A stretch of 53,345 bases of DNA from Pseudomonadota bacterium (lineage in GTDB: Bacteria; Myxococcota_A; Polyangia; Polyangiales; Polyangiaceae): contig JAEXCN010000185.1 of the NCBI GenBank assembly GCA_023402175.1, forward strand, positions 1 to 53,345. Direction: 5' to 3'. The translations under genes and the position numbers were made by a program. Below are positions 25,678 to 33,959 of this stretch, in pieces. The notes beneath the pieces were generated by a model, which worked only from the letters and a program-made list of their open reading frames with translations, had not been told where the DNA came from and searched no databases. The first letter of the stretch is position 1. Each line of letters begins with the position of its first letter.

Positions 25678-26871
25678 ATGGTGCGCCCACTCGAGATGGG
25701 CACCACGAATCGCGTACGTGTCTTCGATACGACCCTGCGTGACGGCGAGCAGGCCTGCGGCTGCAGCATGAGCGTCGCCGAGAAGCTGCGGATGGCAGCG
25801 CAGCTCGAGCTCCTCGGAGTCGACGTCCTCGAAGCCGGCTTCCCTGCAGCCTCCGACGGCGACTTCGAAGCCGTGAGCCGCATCGCGCATCGCGTGCGCG
25901 GCGCCGCCATCGCGGCGCTCGCGCGGGCGTGCCGTGCGGACATCGAAGCTGCGGCTCGCGCGCTCGACGGGGCCGCACGGCCTCGCATCCACACGTTCAT
26001 CGCGACGAGCGAGATCCACCGGACCCACAAGCTTCGCCTCACCCAGGCGGAGGTGCTCGATCGTGCCGTCGACGCGGTGAAACACGCGCGCCGCTTCGTC
26101 GATGACGTGGAGTTCTCCGCGGAGGACGCGACCCGCACCGAGCCCGAGCTCCTTGGCGCGATCGCGCGGGCCGTCGTCGACGCGGGGGCCTCGACCGTGA
26201 ACGTGCCGGACACGGTGGGCTATTCGGTGCCGGACGAGTACGGCCGCCTCGTCGCGCGGGTGGTCGAGGCCGTCGGCGGGCGTGCGGTCGTGAGCGTGCA
26301 TTGCCACGATGATCTCGGGCTCGCGACCGCCAACAGCGTCGCCGGTCTCCTGGCGGGCGCGCGACAGGTCGAGTGCACGGTCAACGGCATCGGCGAGCGG
26401 GCCGGCAATGCGGCGCTCGAAGAGGTCATCATGGCGCTCCGCGTCCGGCGCGATCGATTCACGCTCGAGACCGGGATCCGGACGCCCGAGATCTTCCCGA
26501 CCAGCCAGATGCTCACCGAGTGCATCGCGTTCGGTCCGCAGCCCAACAAGGCCGTCGTCGGCCGGAACGCGTTCGCGCACGAAGCCGGGATCCACCAGGA
26601 CGGCATGCTGAAGGACCGGAGCACCTACGAGATCATGGATCCCAAGGACGTCGGGGTCCCGGCGAGCCAGCTCGTGCTCGGAAAACACAGCGGGCGCCAC
26701 GCGCTCCGGTTTCGCGCGGCGGAGCTCGGGCACCCGCTCGAGGGCGACGCGCTCGAGCAGGCGTACGGCGCGTTCATCGCGCTCGCCGATCGACAGAAGT
26801 GGGTATCGAACGACGAGATCCTGAGCCTCGTTCGGACCGCAAAGGGCATGAGCGGAGCGCGAGCGGAGTAG
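25678..26871 (+). CDS. leuA: 2-isopropylmalate synthase-type enzyme lacking the regulatory domain
   Basis: This 397-residue HMGL-like/DRE-TIM enzyme condenses 2-oxoisovalerate with acetyl-CoA in the first leucine step. DTTLRDGEQ is at residues 17-25, the metal-binding HCHDD at 208-212 and the NGIGERAGNAALEEV segment at 236-250. 'LGKHSGRHALRFR' type text follows in the linker. The protein stops where the roughly 120-residue leucine-binding LeuA_dimer domain of classical LeuA (about 510-520 residues) would begin. It therefore resembles short LeuA, homocitrate synthase or citramalate synthase in length. The tight leuABCD context favours leucine synthesis. ATG 25678 is uncertain; ATG 25696 is a possible alternative. 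Confidence 0.85.
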   Translation: MVRPLEMGTTNRVRVFDTTLRDGEQACGCSMSVAEKLRMAAQLELLGVDVLEAGFPAASDGDFEAVSRIAHRVRGAAIAALARACRADIEAAARALDGAARPRIHTFIATSEIHRTHKLRLTQAEVLDRAVDAVKHARRFVDDVEFSAEDATRTEPELLGAIARAVVDAGASTVNVPDTVGYSVPDEYGRLVARVVEAVGGRAVVSVHCHDDLGLATANSVAGLLAGARQVECTVNGIGERAGNAALEEVIMALRVRRDRFTLETGIRTPEIFPTSQMLTECIAFGPQPNKAVVGRNAFAHEAGIHQDGMLKDRSTYEIMDPKDVGVPASQLVLGKHSGRHALRFRAAELGHPLEGDALEQAYGAFIALADRQKWVSNDEILSLVRTAKGMSGARAE

Positions 26872-26874
26872 CCG

Positions 26875-27957
26875 ATGCACATCGAGATCGTTTCTCTACC
26901 TGGCGACGGGATCGGGCCCGAGGTGATCGCCGAAGCCGAGAAGGTGCTGGCGTGCGTCGCCGAGGCCTTCGGACATCGTGTGGAGCTCGCGCGCGGGCTC
27001 GTCGGCGGAGCCGCGCTCGAGGCAGAGGGCACGGCGCTCCCCGACGCGACGAGGAGAGCGGCGAAGGCCGCCGATGCCGTCCTGCTCGGCGCCGTGGGAC
27101 TGCCCGAATACGACGGACGCGCTCCCGCGGAGCGACCGGAGAAAGGGCTCCTCGATCTGCGAAGAGAGCTCGCCGTCTACGCGAACCTGCGACCGGTGAA
27201 GGCGTACCCGAGCCTCCTCGGCGCCTCCCCTCTCAAGCCGGAGCGGGTCATCGAGACCGATCTCGTGATCGTGCGCGAGCTCACGGGAGGCCTCTACTTC
27301 GGCACCCCACGCGCGATCGACGACCGGCGCGCGGTCAACACGCTCCGCTACGACGTCGACGAGATCGAACGGGTGGCTCGCCTCGGCTTCGAGCTGGCGA
27401 AGGGTCGCCGCGGCAAGGTCACGAGCGTGGACAAGGCGAACGTGCTCGAGACCTCGCAGCTGTGGCGGCGCGTCGTGGACGACGTCGCACGCGACTATCC
27501 CGGCGTGAAGCTCGAGCACCTGCTCGTCGACAACGCCGCCATGCAGCTCGTGCTGGCGCCTCGTGGCTTCGACGTGATCCTCACCGAGAACCTCTTCGGC
27601 GACATCCTCAGCGACGAGGCGGCGGTTCTGGCCGGATCGATCGGCATCCTCGCATCTGCATCGGTGGGCGCGCGGCGCGCCGATGGAAAGCTGCCGGGCC
27701 TGTACGAGCCGATTCACGGCTCCGCGCCGGGGATCACGGGCATGGGCGTTGCGAATCCGCTCGGCGCGATTGGCTCCGTCGCGCTCATGCTGGCGTGGAG
27801 CTTCGGGCTCGAAGCCGAAGCCGCGATGGTGGACGACGCGATCCGACGCTGCCTCGAGGATGGCCGCGTGACGCCCGACCTCGGCGGATCGGCTTCGACG
27901 TCGGAGGTGGGCTACGCGGTCTGCGCCGCGATCCGAGCTGCACGAGGGACGCCATGA
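26875..27957 (+). CDS. leuB: 3-isopropylmalate dehydrogenase
   Basis: The 360-residue enzyme oxidises and decarboxylates 3-isopropylmalate with NAD. 'LPGDGIGPEV' opens the sequence. Other signatures are 'LRRELAVYANLRPVK', the LeuB hallmark 'ELTGGLYFG', 'TSVDKANVLETSQLWR', 'VDNAAMQLV', 'TENLFGDILSDEAAVLAGS' and 'LYEPIHGSAPGI'. The length is normal. It starts 3 bases after leuA and overlaps leuC by ATGA, so leuABCD is a compact operon. Confidence 0.96.
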   Translation: MHIEIVSLPGDGIGPEVIAEAEKVLACVAEAFGHRVELARGLVGGAALEAEGTALPDATRRAAKAADAVLLGAVGLPEYDGRAPAERPEKGLLDLRRELAVYANLRPVKAYPSLLGASPLKPERVIETDLVIVRELTGGLYFGTPRAIDDRRAVNTLRYDVDEIERVARLGFELAKGRRGKVTSVDKANVLETSQLWRRVVDDVARDYPGVKLEHLLVDNAAMQLVLAPRGFDVILTENLFGDILSDEAAVLAGSIGILASASVGARRADGKLPGLYEPIHGSAPGITGMGVANPLGAIGSVALMLAWSFGLEAEAAMVDDAIRRCLEDGRVTPDLGGSASTSEVGYAVCAAIRAARGTP

Positions 27958-29351
27958 CGCGCACGCTGTACGAGAAAGTCTGGGACGCTCACGTCGTCAC
28001 CGATCGACCGGCCGAGCCTGCGCTGCTCTACGTCGATCTCCACCTCGTGCACGAGGTCACGAGCCCGCAGGCGTTCGACGGCCTCCGCCGCCGGAGCCTC
28101 CTCGTACGACGGCCGGATCGGACGGTGGCGACGATCGACCACGCGATCCCGACCCACGATCGGTCGCTTCCGATCGCCGACCGCGTGGCGGCCGCTCAGA
28201 TCGATCAGCTGAAGAGGAACTGCGCCGACTTCGGAGTCCCGCTCCATGGCCCGGGGAGCGGACGGCAAGGCATCGTGCACGTCATCGGCCCCGAGCTCGG
28301 GCTCACCCAGCCCGGCATGACGATCGTCTGCGGCGACAGCCACACCGCCACGCACGGCGCGTTCGGCGCGCTCGCGTTCGGGATCGGCACGAGCGAGGTC
28401 GAGATGGTCCTCGCCACGCAGTGCCTCCTCCAGCGCCCGTCGCGAAGCCAGCGCGTGGAGATCACCGGCCGTCTTCGAGAAGGGGTGACGGCCAAGGATC
28501 TGATCCTCGCGCTCATCGCGCGCATCGGCGTCGACGGCGGGACCGGCTCGGTCCTCGAGTACACGGGGAGCGCGATACGCGCGCTCGACATGGAGGCGCG
28601 CATGACGGTGTGCAACATGAGCATCGAGGCCGGAGCGCGCGCCGGCATGATCGCGCCCGACGACACGACGTTCGAGTACCTCGCCGGACGACCATTCTCT
28701 CCGTTGGGCGCCGCGTGGGACGAGGCGCTCGCGCGTTGGCGGACTCTGAGGAGCGACGGCGACGCGATCTTCGATCGAACGGTCACGCTCGACGGAGATG
28801 CGATCGAGCCGATGATCACGTTCGGCACCAATCCCTCGCAGGCCATCCCAATCGGAGGCCGGATCCCGAGCCCTGCCGAGCGACCGCAGAGCGAACGCGA
28901 AGGCTTGAGCAAGGCGCTCGCTTACATGGGGCTCGAGCCGGGAAGGCCGATCCTCGGCCATCCGGTGCAGACCGTGTTCATCGGAAGCTGCACGAACGGC
29001 CGGCTCTCTGACCTGCGCGCGGCGGCTTCGGTCCTTCGCGGACGCAAGGTGCGTCCGGAAGTGCGAACGATGGTCGTCCCCGGCTCGGAGGAGGTCGCTC
29101 GCGCGGCGGAGGCCGATGGGCTCGCGGAGGTCTTCCGCGCCGCGGGGGCGGAGTGGCGCGCACCCGGCTGCTCGATGTGCATCGCGATGAACGGCGACGA
29201 GATGCGCGCGGGCGAGACGGCCGTCTCGACCAGCAACCGCAACTTCGAGGGTCGTCAGGGCAAGGGCGCCCGGACCTTGCTCGCGAGCCCGCTCACAGCC
29301 GCCGCCACCGCCGTCATGGGCGCGGTCGCCGATCCACGGAGCCTGCCATGA
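27954..29351 (+). CDS. leuC: 3-isopropylmalate dehydratase large subunit
   Basis: The 465-residue aconitase-family subunit carries the [4Fe-4S] ligands Cys346 (IGSCTN), Cys406 and Cys409 (GCSMC). 'CGDSHTATHGAFGALAFGIG' and 'EAGARAGMIAPDDTTFEYL' are family signatures. With LeuD it isomerises 2- to 3-isopropylmalate. It overlaps leuB and leuD by ATGA at both ends. The length and order are standard for the bacterial LeuC type. Confidence 0.97.
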   Translation: MTRTLYEKVWDAHVVTDRPAEPALLYVDLHLVHEVTSPQAFDGLRRRSLLVRRPDRTVATIDHAIPTHDRSLPIADRVAAAQIDQLKRNCADFGVPLHGPGSGRQGIVHVIGPELGLTQPGMTIVCGDSHTATHGAFGALAFGIGTSEVEMVLATQCLLQRPSRSQRVEITGRLREGVTAKDLILALIARIGVDGGTGSVLEYTGSAIRALDMEARMTVCNMSIEAGARAGMIAPDDTTFEYLAGRPFSPLGAAWDEALARWRTLRSDGDAIFDRTVTLDGDAIEPMITFGTNPSQAIPIGGRIPSPAERPQSEREGLSKALAYMGLEPGRPILGHPVQTVFIGSCTNGRLSDLRAAASVLRGRKVRPEVRTMVVPGSEEVARAAEADGLAEVFRAAGAEWRAPGCSMCIAMNGDEMRAGETAVSTSNRNFEGRQGKGARTLLASPLTAAATAVMGAVADPRSLP

Positions 29352-29977
29352 AGCCCTTCATCGCGTTCGAGAGCGCTTACGTGCGTCTCGTCGTCGACCA
29401 CATCGATACGGATCAGATCATCCCGGCGCGCTTCCTCAAGACCACGTCGCGCGAAGGGCTCGGTCAGCACGCGTTCGCCGACTGGCGTTACGACGGCGAC
29501 GGCCGACTCCGCACCGATTGTCCGCTCAACGCCCCCGAAACACGCGGCGCGTCCGTGCTCTTGGCGGGCGAGAACTTCGGTTGCGGATCGTCGCGCGAGC
29601 ACGCGCCGTGGGCGCTCCTCGACATGGGCTTCCGCGCCATCGTCGCGCCCTCCTTCGGAGAGATATTCCAGAACAACGCGCTCAAGAACGGGCTCGTCCC
29701 GATCCGCGTCGATACCGACGCGCACGCGGAGCTCGCCGCCGCGCCAGCCAACGCGACGATCGGGATCGACCTCGGCGTCCTTCGTCTGCCCGGCGGGCGG
29801 CGCGTGGAATACCCGCTCGACACCTTCCGCAGCGCGTGCCTGGCGCACGGGATCGACGAGCTCGGGTGGGTTCTCCAGAACGCAGGCGCGATCGCGGAGT
29901 TCGAGCTCCGAAGAGCGGCGGAAGGAGGACCATGGCTCGTCGAAGCGCGAGCCCCGTCGAGGTGCGTGTCGGCGTGA
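29348..29977 (+). CDS. leuD: 3-isopropylmalate dehydratase small subunit
   Basis: The 209-residue swivel subunit partners LeuC. It shows 'DHIDTDQIIPARFLKTTSRE', 'GENFGCGSSREHAPWAL' and 'FGEIFQNNALKNGLVPI', and 'NAGAIAEFE' near the end. It is the last gene of leuABCD. The following 133 bases before cassette C hold no gene that I can support. Confidence 0.96.
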   Translation: MKPFIAFESAYVRLVVDHIDTDQIIPARFLKTTSREGLGQHAFADWRYDGDGRLRTDCPLNAPETRGASVLLAGENFGCGSSREHAPWALLDMGFRAIVAPSFGEIFQNNALKNGLVPIRVDTDAHAELAAAPANATIGIDLGVLRLPGGRRVEYPLDTFRSACLAHGIDELGWVLQNAGAIAEFELRRAAEGGPWLVEARAPSRCVSA

Positions 29978-30110
29978 CCCTTCGCCGATCGCCATCACCG
30001 CCTTGATGGCAGGCATTGCCGTACCGGCGTGGGCTGAGCTCTCCACACCGAGACGTATCGGTGTCCGCTGTCGCGAAGGTCCCCCTTTCGTGCTCTGATC
30101 GGGCCCGGCC

Positions 30111-31208
30111 TTGGATGTACGGCTTGGCAAGCTACGCGTCGCACGCGTCGCTCGAACCTGCGCTGTGGTAGCGGTCACGGCGCTCGTCGGTGCGAGCGAA
30201 ACGGCGCGGGCCGAGGGCCGCCCCGACATCCCCGTCCGTGTCACGGAGGATCTCCACGAGGGATGCCCGCGGAGCCCGAAGATGCTGGGACGCGTGCACG
30301 CACGCCTTGCGCGTGTTCGTGCGGCATTGGAGGGCGAGCCGGCGATCGAAGTCGATGTCCATGTCGAGCGTCGCGATGGCGTGAGTCACGGTACGATCGC
30401 GCTCGTCCGGGGAGCCGAGCGCGCCGAGCGCACGGCATCGTCCGCGTCGTGTGAGCGCGTCCTCGAGGCCCTGGCCATCATGGCCGCGATCGCGCTCGAC
30501 GAACGCGACGTGCCGCCGTCTCCCGCGCCCTCTCCTCCTCTTCCTCCGGAGCTTCCTTCGGAGCCAAGTGCGACGGCGAGCGTACCGCCGGCAGGCGAAC
30601 CTCCTCGGGTCGCGCCGCCACCGGCCGCGGGCTCCCGACCGAAGACTGCGGCGGACCGCACGAACGTTGCCCCAGCGGCCCGTCTGCCGCCGCCACCGCG
30701 TTTCGGCATCGGGCTCGGAACGAGCCTCGAGGTGTCGGCGAATCGAGGGCACCTCATCACCCCCGGAGTGTTCGGGCAGGTCGTGCTGCCGTTGAGGTTC
30801 GAACCGCTTCTTCGCGTGGGGGTCGCGCGGAGCTTCTGGCAGAAGGCCCTCTCGACGCGCGGGACCGCGGGGCTCGAGTGGACCGAGGCGACGGTTGCCG
30901 GATGCGCCGATGTCGTCCGCTACGCGACGCTGCGGGCCGGGCCTTGTGCGAACGCCGAAGCAGGTGCCCTTGAAGCCGTCGTGATCGAGCCGTTGCCCTC
31001 GCGAGGGCGCTCGCGGGTCTGGCTCAGCGCCGGCGCTTCGGCGCGGATCGCATACAGACCGCTCCCAGCGCTCTCTTTCGAGATTGTCGCGGGCGCGCGA
31101 GCGCCGCTCATCCGCAACCAGCTCTTCTTCGAGCCGCTCACCCTCGTCTACGAGGCCCCCGTCGCCGTTCCCTTCGTTGGAACGGCCGTGCTTGCGCATC
31201 TGCCCTGA
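30111..31208 (+). CDS. cassette C gene 1: exported protein with conserved Cys pair
   Basis: This 365-residue protein begins with a TTG start and the signal 'CAVVAVTALVGASETARA'. Cys in 'VTEDLHEGCPRSPKMLGRV' and in 'SSASCERVLEALAIMAAIAL' correspond to the Cys pair of the A, B and D proteins. A Pro-rich spacer ('PPSPAPSPPLPPEL') precedes a Gly/hydrophobic strand-rich C-terminal half, 'RFGIGLGTSLEVSAN' onwards. The N-terminal start is uncertain. It is the most diverged of the family but has the same place, architecture and size. Confidence 0.6.
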   Translation: MDVRLGKLRVARVARTCAVVAVTALVGASETARAEGRPDIPVRVTEDLHEGCPRSPKMLGRVHARLARVRAALEGEPAIEVDVHVERRDGVSHGTIALVRGAERAERTASSASCERVLEALAIMAAIALDERDVPPSPAPSPPLPPELPSEPSATASVPPAGEPPRVAPPPAAGSRPKTAADRTNVAPAARLPPPPRFGIGLGTSLEVSANRGHLITPGVFGQVVLPLRFEPLLRVGVARSFWQKALSTRGTAGLEWTEATVAGCADVVRYATLRAGPCANAEAGALEAVVIEPLPSRGRSRVWLSAGASARIAYRPLPALSFEIVAGARAPLIRNQLFFEPLTLVYEAPVAVPFVGTAVLAHLP

Positions 31209-31264
31209 ACGGGCGAATACGGCCGAGCTCTACGCGCAAGAATCCTCGAGCCCGTGCTCTTTTC

Positions 31265-31272
31265 TTAAAGAT
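31265..31272 (+). promoter_or_regulatory. AT-rich -10-like element before cassette C sigma gene
   Basis: TTAAAGAT within a TTTTCTTAAAGATTT block sits 27-30 nt before the start of the sigma gene, like TTAAAAT in cassette A. It is a candidate core promoter; no clear -35 element is seen. Confidence 0.3.
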
Positions 31273-31298
31273 TTGGCCCCCCCTTCGACATCGCGCGG

Positions 31299-31889
31299 TT
31301 GGAAGTAGCTCTCGTGTTCGCCGCGCACGCAGCAAAACTCGCGACCGACGCAGTCGCCCGAGATCCGGCGCTGGACATCCGGCTCCGGCAGCTCGCGATC
31401 GATCACTACGATTTCGTGTGGCGCGCGCTTCGTCACCTGGGTGTGACGCCGCCCGATACCGACGACGCCGCTCAGCGCGTGTTCCTGACGCTCTCGCAGA
31501 AGCTCCCGAACATCGAGGAGGGCAAGGAGCGAAGCTACATCTTCGGCATCGTGATGCGCGTGGCGGCGAATACGCGCCGCGACCGGGCGACGGCGAGGCT
31601 GCGCGAGGTGCCCGAGTGTGACGTCGCCTCCTCGCTCGCGCACGCTGCCACCGCAGAAGCGGAGCTCGCCCGAGCGGAGGAGCTCGCCACGCTCGACGAG
31701 ATCCTCTCGCGTATGCCGGAGGAGCGGCGCGTCGTATTCGTGCTCTTCGAGATCGAAGAGCTCACGCTGTCCGAGATCACGGAGCTGCTCGGCATTCCGA
31801 TGGGCACGGTGACCTCTCGCCTCAGGCGCGCTCGCGAAGAGTTCCGAGCCGCCGTCGCCCGGCTTCGCGCACGGAACAAAGGAGTCTGA
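31299..31889 (+). CDS. cassette C gene 2: ECF RNA polymerase sigma factor
   Basis: This 196-residue ECF sigma factor has region 2 'LAIDHYDFVWRALRHLG', 'DDAAQRVFLTLSQKLPN' and 'YIFGIVMRVAANTRRDR', and region 4 'MPEERRVVFVLFEIEELTLS', 'EITELLGIPMGTVTSRLRRA'. TTG 31299 gives the longest form; GTG 31314 is equally plausible. The gap to gene 3 is only 1 base. It is diverged from the A and B sigma factors, particularly in region 4 (GTVTSRLRRA versus TAYARLYAAR), so promoter specificity may differ. Confidence 0.88.
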   Translation: MEVALVFAAHAAKLATDAVARDPALDIRLRQLAIDHYDFVWRALRHLGVTPPDTDDAAQRVFLTLSQKLPNIEEGKERSYIFGIVMRVAANTRRDRATARLREVPECDVASSLAHAATAEAELARAEELATLDEILSRMPEERRVVFVLFEIEELTLSEITELLGIPMGTVTSRLRRAREEFRAAVARLRARNKGV

Positions 31890-31890
31890 C

Positions 31891-32688
31891 GTGGAGACCC
31901 CCGATCTCGAACCGCTCCTCCGCGGCGGGGCCAACGAAGCGGAGCGCCGCCTGCTCGAAACCGCGAAGAAGGCGGGTGCTCGGCCCGGCGCACGCGACGA
32001 GATGCTCGCGGCGCTCGGCCTTGCCGTCCCGGCGCCCCCCGAGCGCTTCGTTTCTCGCGTCGGACGTCTCGTCAGAAGCTCCGGCGGATCCCCGCATGGC
32101 GTCTTGCTCGCCCTCTTCATCGGCACCGGCATCGGCGCCGCCTTCATGTTCGGGCGCGCCTCCGACACGGCATCCGAGCTCGCCGCGCCGACGGACACGC
32201 CCTCGCCGCCACGTCCCCCCTCTCCGGCGGAGAATAGCGCACGAGCCGACGGCGACCGCGCAAGCACGCCCGTGATCACGCCGGACTCGCTGCCGAGCGC
32301 ACCCGCCGTCGCGGCAGCGCCGCCGGCGAAGGCGAGCGCCGTCCGAGGCGCGCTCCCGCCGAGCGACAGCCTCGACCGCGAGATCGCGCGCGTCGAAGCC
32401 GCTCGTGTCGCGCTCGCGCGCAACGATGCGGCTCGCGCGGTGGAGCTTCTCGATGCGTACGAGCGCGAGTTCTCGCCCGGTGCATTCGCGCTCGAAGTCT
32501 CCGTGCTGCGTATCGAGGCGCTGGCTCGCAGCGGCCAGACCGATCGAGCCGCTCGACTCGGTGCGCGATTTCTTGCCGAGCATCCCGAGGGGCCGTTCGC
32601 GCGTCGTGTGTCCGCCACGCTCGCAGCGATGCCCGGCGCCGCGCCGGCGTCGAGCGCGGAGCCCGCGCTTCGTTCGCCGGGCGAGTGA
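31891..32688 (+). CDS. cassette C gene 3: single-pass membrane protein, probable anti-sigma factor
   Basis: The 265-residue protein has a cytoplasmic N-terminus of about 69 residues, a transmembrane helix at about 70-87, a Pro/Ala-rich spacer and a helical C-terminal domain. The last ('AARVALARNDAARAVELLDA', 'FALEVSVLRIEALARSGQTD', 'ARFLAEHPEG') matches the TPR-like domain of the cassette A and B proteins. GTG 31891 is supported by GGAG 6 nt upstream. No zinc motif is visible. The role as anti-sigma factor is inferred from topology and adjacency to the sigma gene. Confidence 0.68.
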   Translation: METPDLEPLLRGGANEAERRLLETAKKAGARPGARDEMLAALGLAVPAPPERFVSRVGRLVRSSGGSPHGVLLALFIGTGIGAAFMFGRASDTASELAAPTDTPSPPRPPSPAENSARADGDRASTPVITPDSLPSAPAVAAAPPAKASAVRGALPPSDSLDREIARVEAARVALARNDAARAVELLDAYEREFSPGAFALEVSVLRIEALARSGQTDRAARLGARFLAEHPEGPFARRVSATLAAMPGAAPASSAEPALRSPGE

Positions 32689-32756
32689 GAGTCAGCGCCT
32701 ACGGCCCGAGCCCCCGCTATCGCCTACCCGTCCGAAGGATCGAAGGAGAGCCATTC

Positions 32757-33959
32757 GTGAAACGTCGCCTCGTCGGACTCGCGTCCGTGCTCGGTCTCGT
32801 CAGCAGCATCGCCGTGCCGTCGTGCGCCGACCCGATCTCGCTTGGACGGGGCTTCGACGACGACGCTGGAGCAGAAGCCGTACCGTCCCTCACGAGTCCG
32901 GAGGCGGGCGATCCGTCGGTCTCCAACGACGGCGGAGCACTGCTGGCCTGCATCGCCACGGAGTGCCCGTCGTCCTGGGCGACGTGCACCGCGGAGGGCC
33001 GGCCCGCGTACAAGTGCGAGACCGATCTCCAGCGCGACGCGAACCACTGCGGCGCATGCGGGAACAAGTGCCTAACGTACGAGCCGATCCACATGACCTC
33101 GCGCTGCCTCGACGGCGCGTGCCAGCCCGAGTGTTATACGAAGCCCGACCGCTTCGGTGACGAGGACTGGCGCAATTGCGACGGGCTCCTCGACAACGGC
33201 TGCGAAGTCGACGTCCTCGTCGACACGAATCACTGCGGCGCGTGCGGTAACGCGTGCCCTGCCGGCACGCCGTGCATCAAGGGGCAGTGCGGTTGCCCCT
33301 CGGGCTTTCTTCTGTGCGACGGGATTTGCGTCGACCCGAACACCAACGACCTGCATTGCGGCGCCTGCGACAGCCCCTGCTCTCCGCCGTCCGACGCGTG
33401 CAGGCCTCCCGAGCCCAACACCGGCTACGGCTGCAAGGGGGGCACGTGCATGAAGAAATGCATGAACAATGCAGCCGACTGCAACGGCGACCTGTCGCAA
33501 TGGAGCTGCGGGGGCGACGGCTGCGAGGTCATGGGGCTCGACACGACGGAGAACTGCGGCGGCTGCGGGATCAAGTGCACGAAGCCGGGAGAGGACTGCG
33601 TCGACGAGGGCAACGGCTACGTCTGCGCGGTGCCCTGCGCGACGCTCGGCAAGACGTTGTGCCGGGGACAGTGCGTCGATCTGCTGAGTGACGTGACTGC
33701 ATGCGGCGCTTGCGGTTCCAAGTGCGATGAGCCCGGACCGAACCAAATCAGCTCGTGTAGCAAGGGTGTTTGCGTCTACGCGTGTGCCCCCGGCTTCGGG
33801 GATTGCAACGGCAACGCCGCGGACGGCTGCGAGACGAACCTCCGCCAGCATCCCGGCCATTGCGGCGCGTGCGGGAACGCATGCGACCTGGCCGCAGGCC
33901 AGCCGTGCATCGAAGGAGCGTGTCTCATGAAGGAGTGTGACGGCGAGGTGGCGAATTGA
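32757..33959 (+). CDS. cassette C gene 4: Cys-rich CGACG-repeat lipoprotein
   Basis: This 400-residue protein has signal 'LASVLGLVSSIAVPSC' and more than 40 Cys in modules such as 'NCDGLLDNGCEVDVLVDTNH' followed by 'CGACGNAC'. The head 'CIATECPSSWATCTAEG' and tail 'CDLAAGQPCIEGACLMKECD' align with the A and B copies. GTG 32757 is supported by AAGGAG about 9 bases upstream; an earlier in-frame ATG (32685) overlaps gene 3 and gives no signal peptide at its N-terminus. The lipobox (VPSC) is weaker than in A and B. Confidence 0.83.
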   Translation: MKRRLVGLASVLGLVSSIAVPSCADPISLGRGFDDDAGAEAVPSLTSPEAGDPSVSNDGGALLACIATECPSSWATCTAEGRPAYKCETDLQRDANHCGACGNKCLTYEPIHMTSRCLDGACQPECYTKPDRFGDEDWRNCDGLLDNGCEVDVLVDTNHCGACGNACPAGTPCIKGQCGCPSGFLLCDGICVDPNTNDLHCGACDSPCSPPSDACRPPEPNTGYGCKGGTCMKKCMNNAADCNGDLSQWSCGGDGCEVMGLDTTENCGGCGIKCTKPGEDCVDEGNGYVCAVPCATLGKTLCRGQCVDLLSDVTACGACGSKCDEPGPNQISSCSKGVCVYACAPGFGDCNGNAADGCETNLRQHPGHCGACGNACDLAAGQPCIEGACLMKECDGEVAN

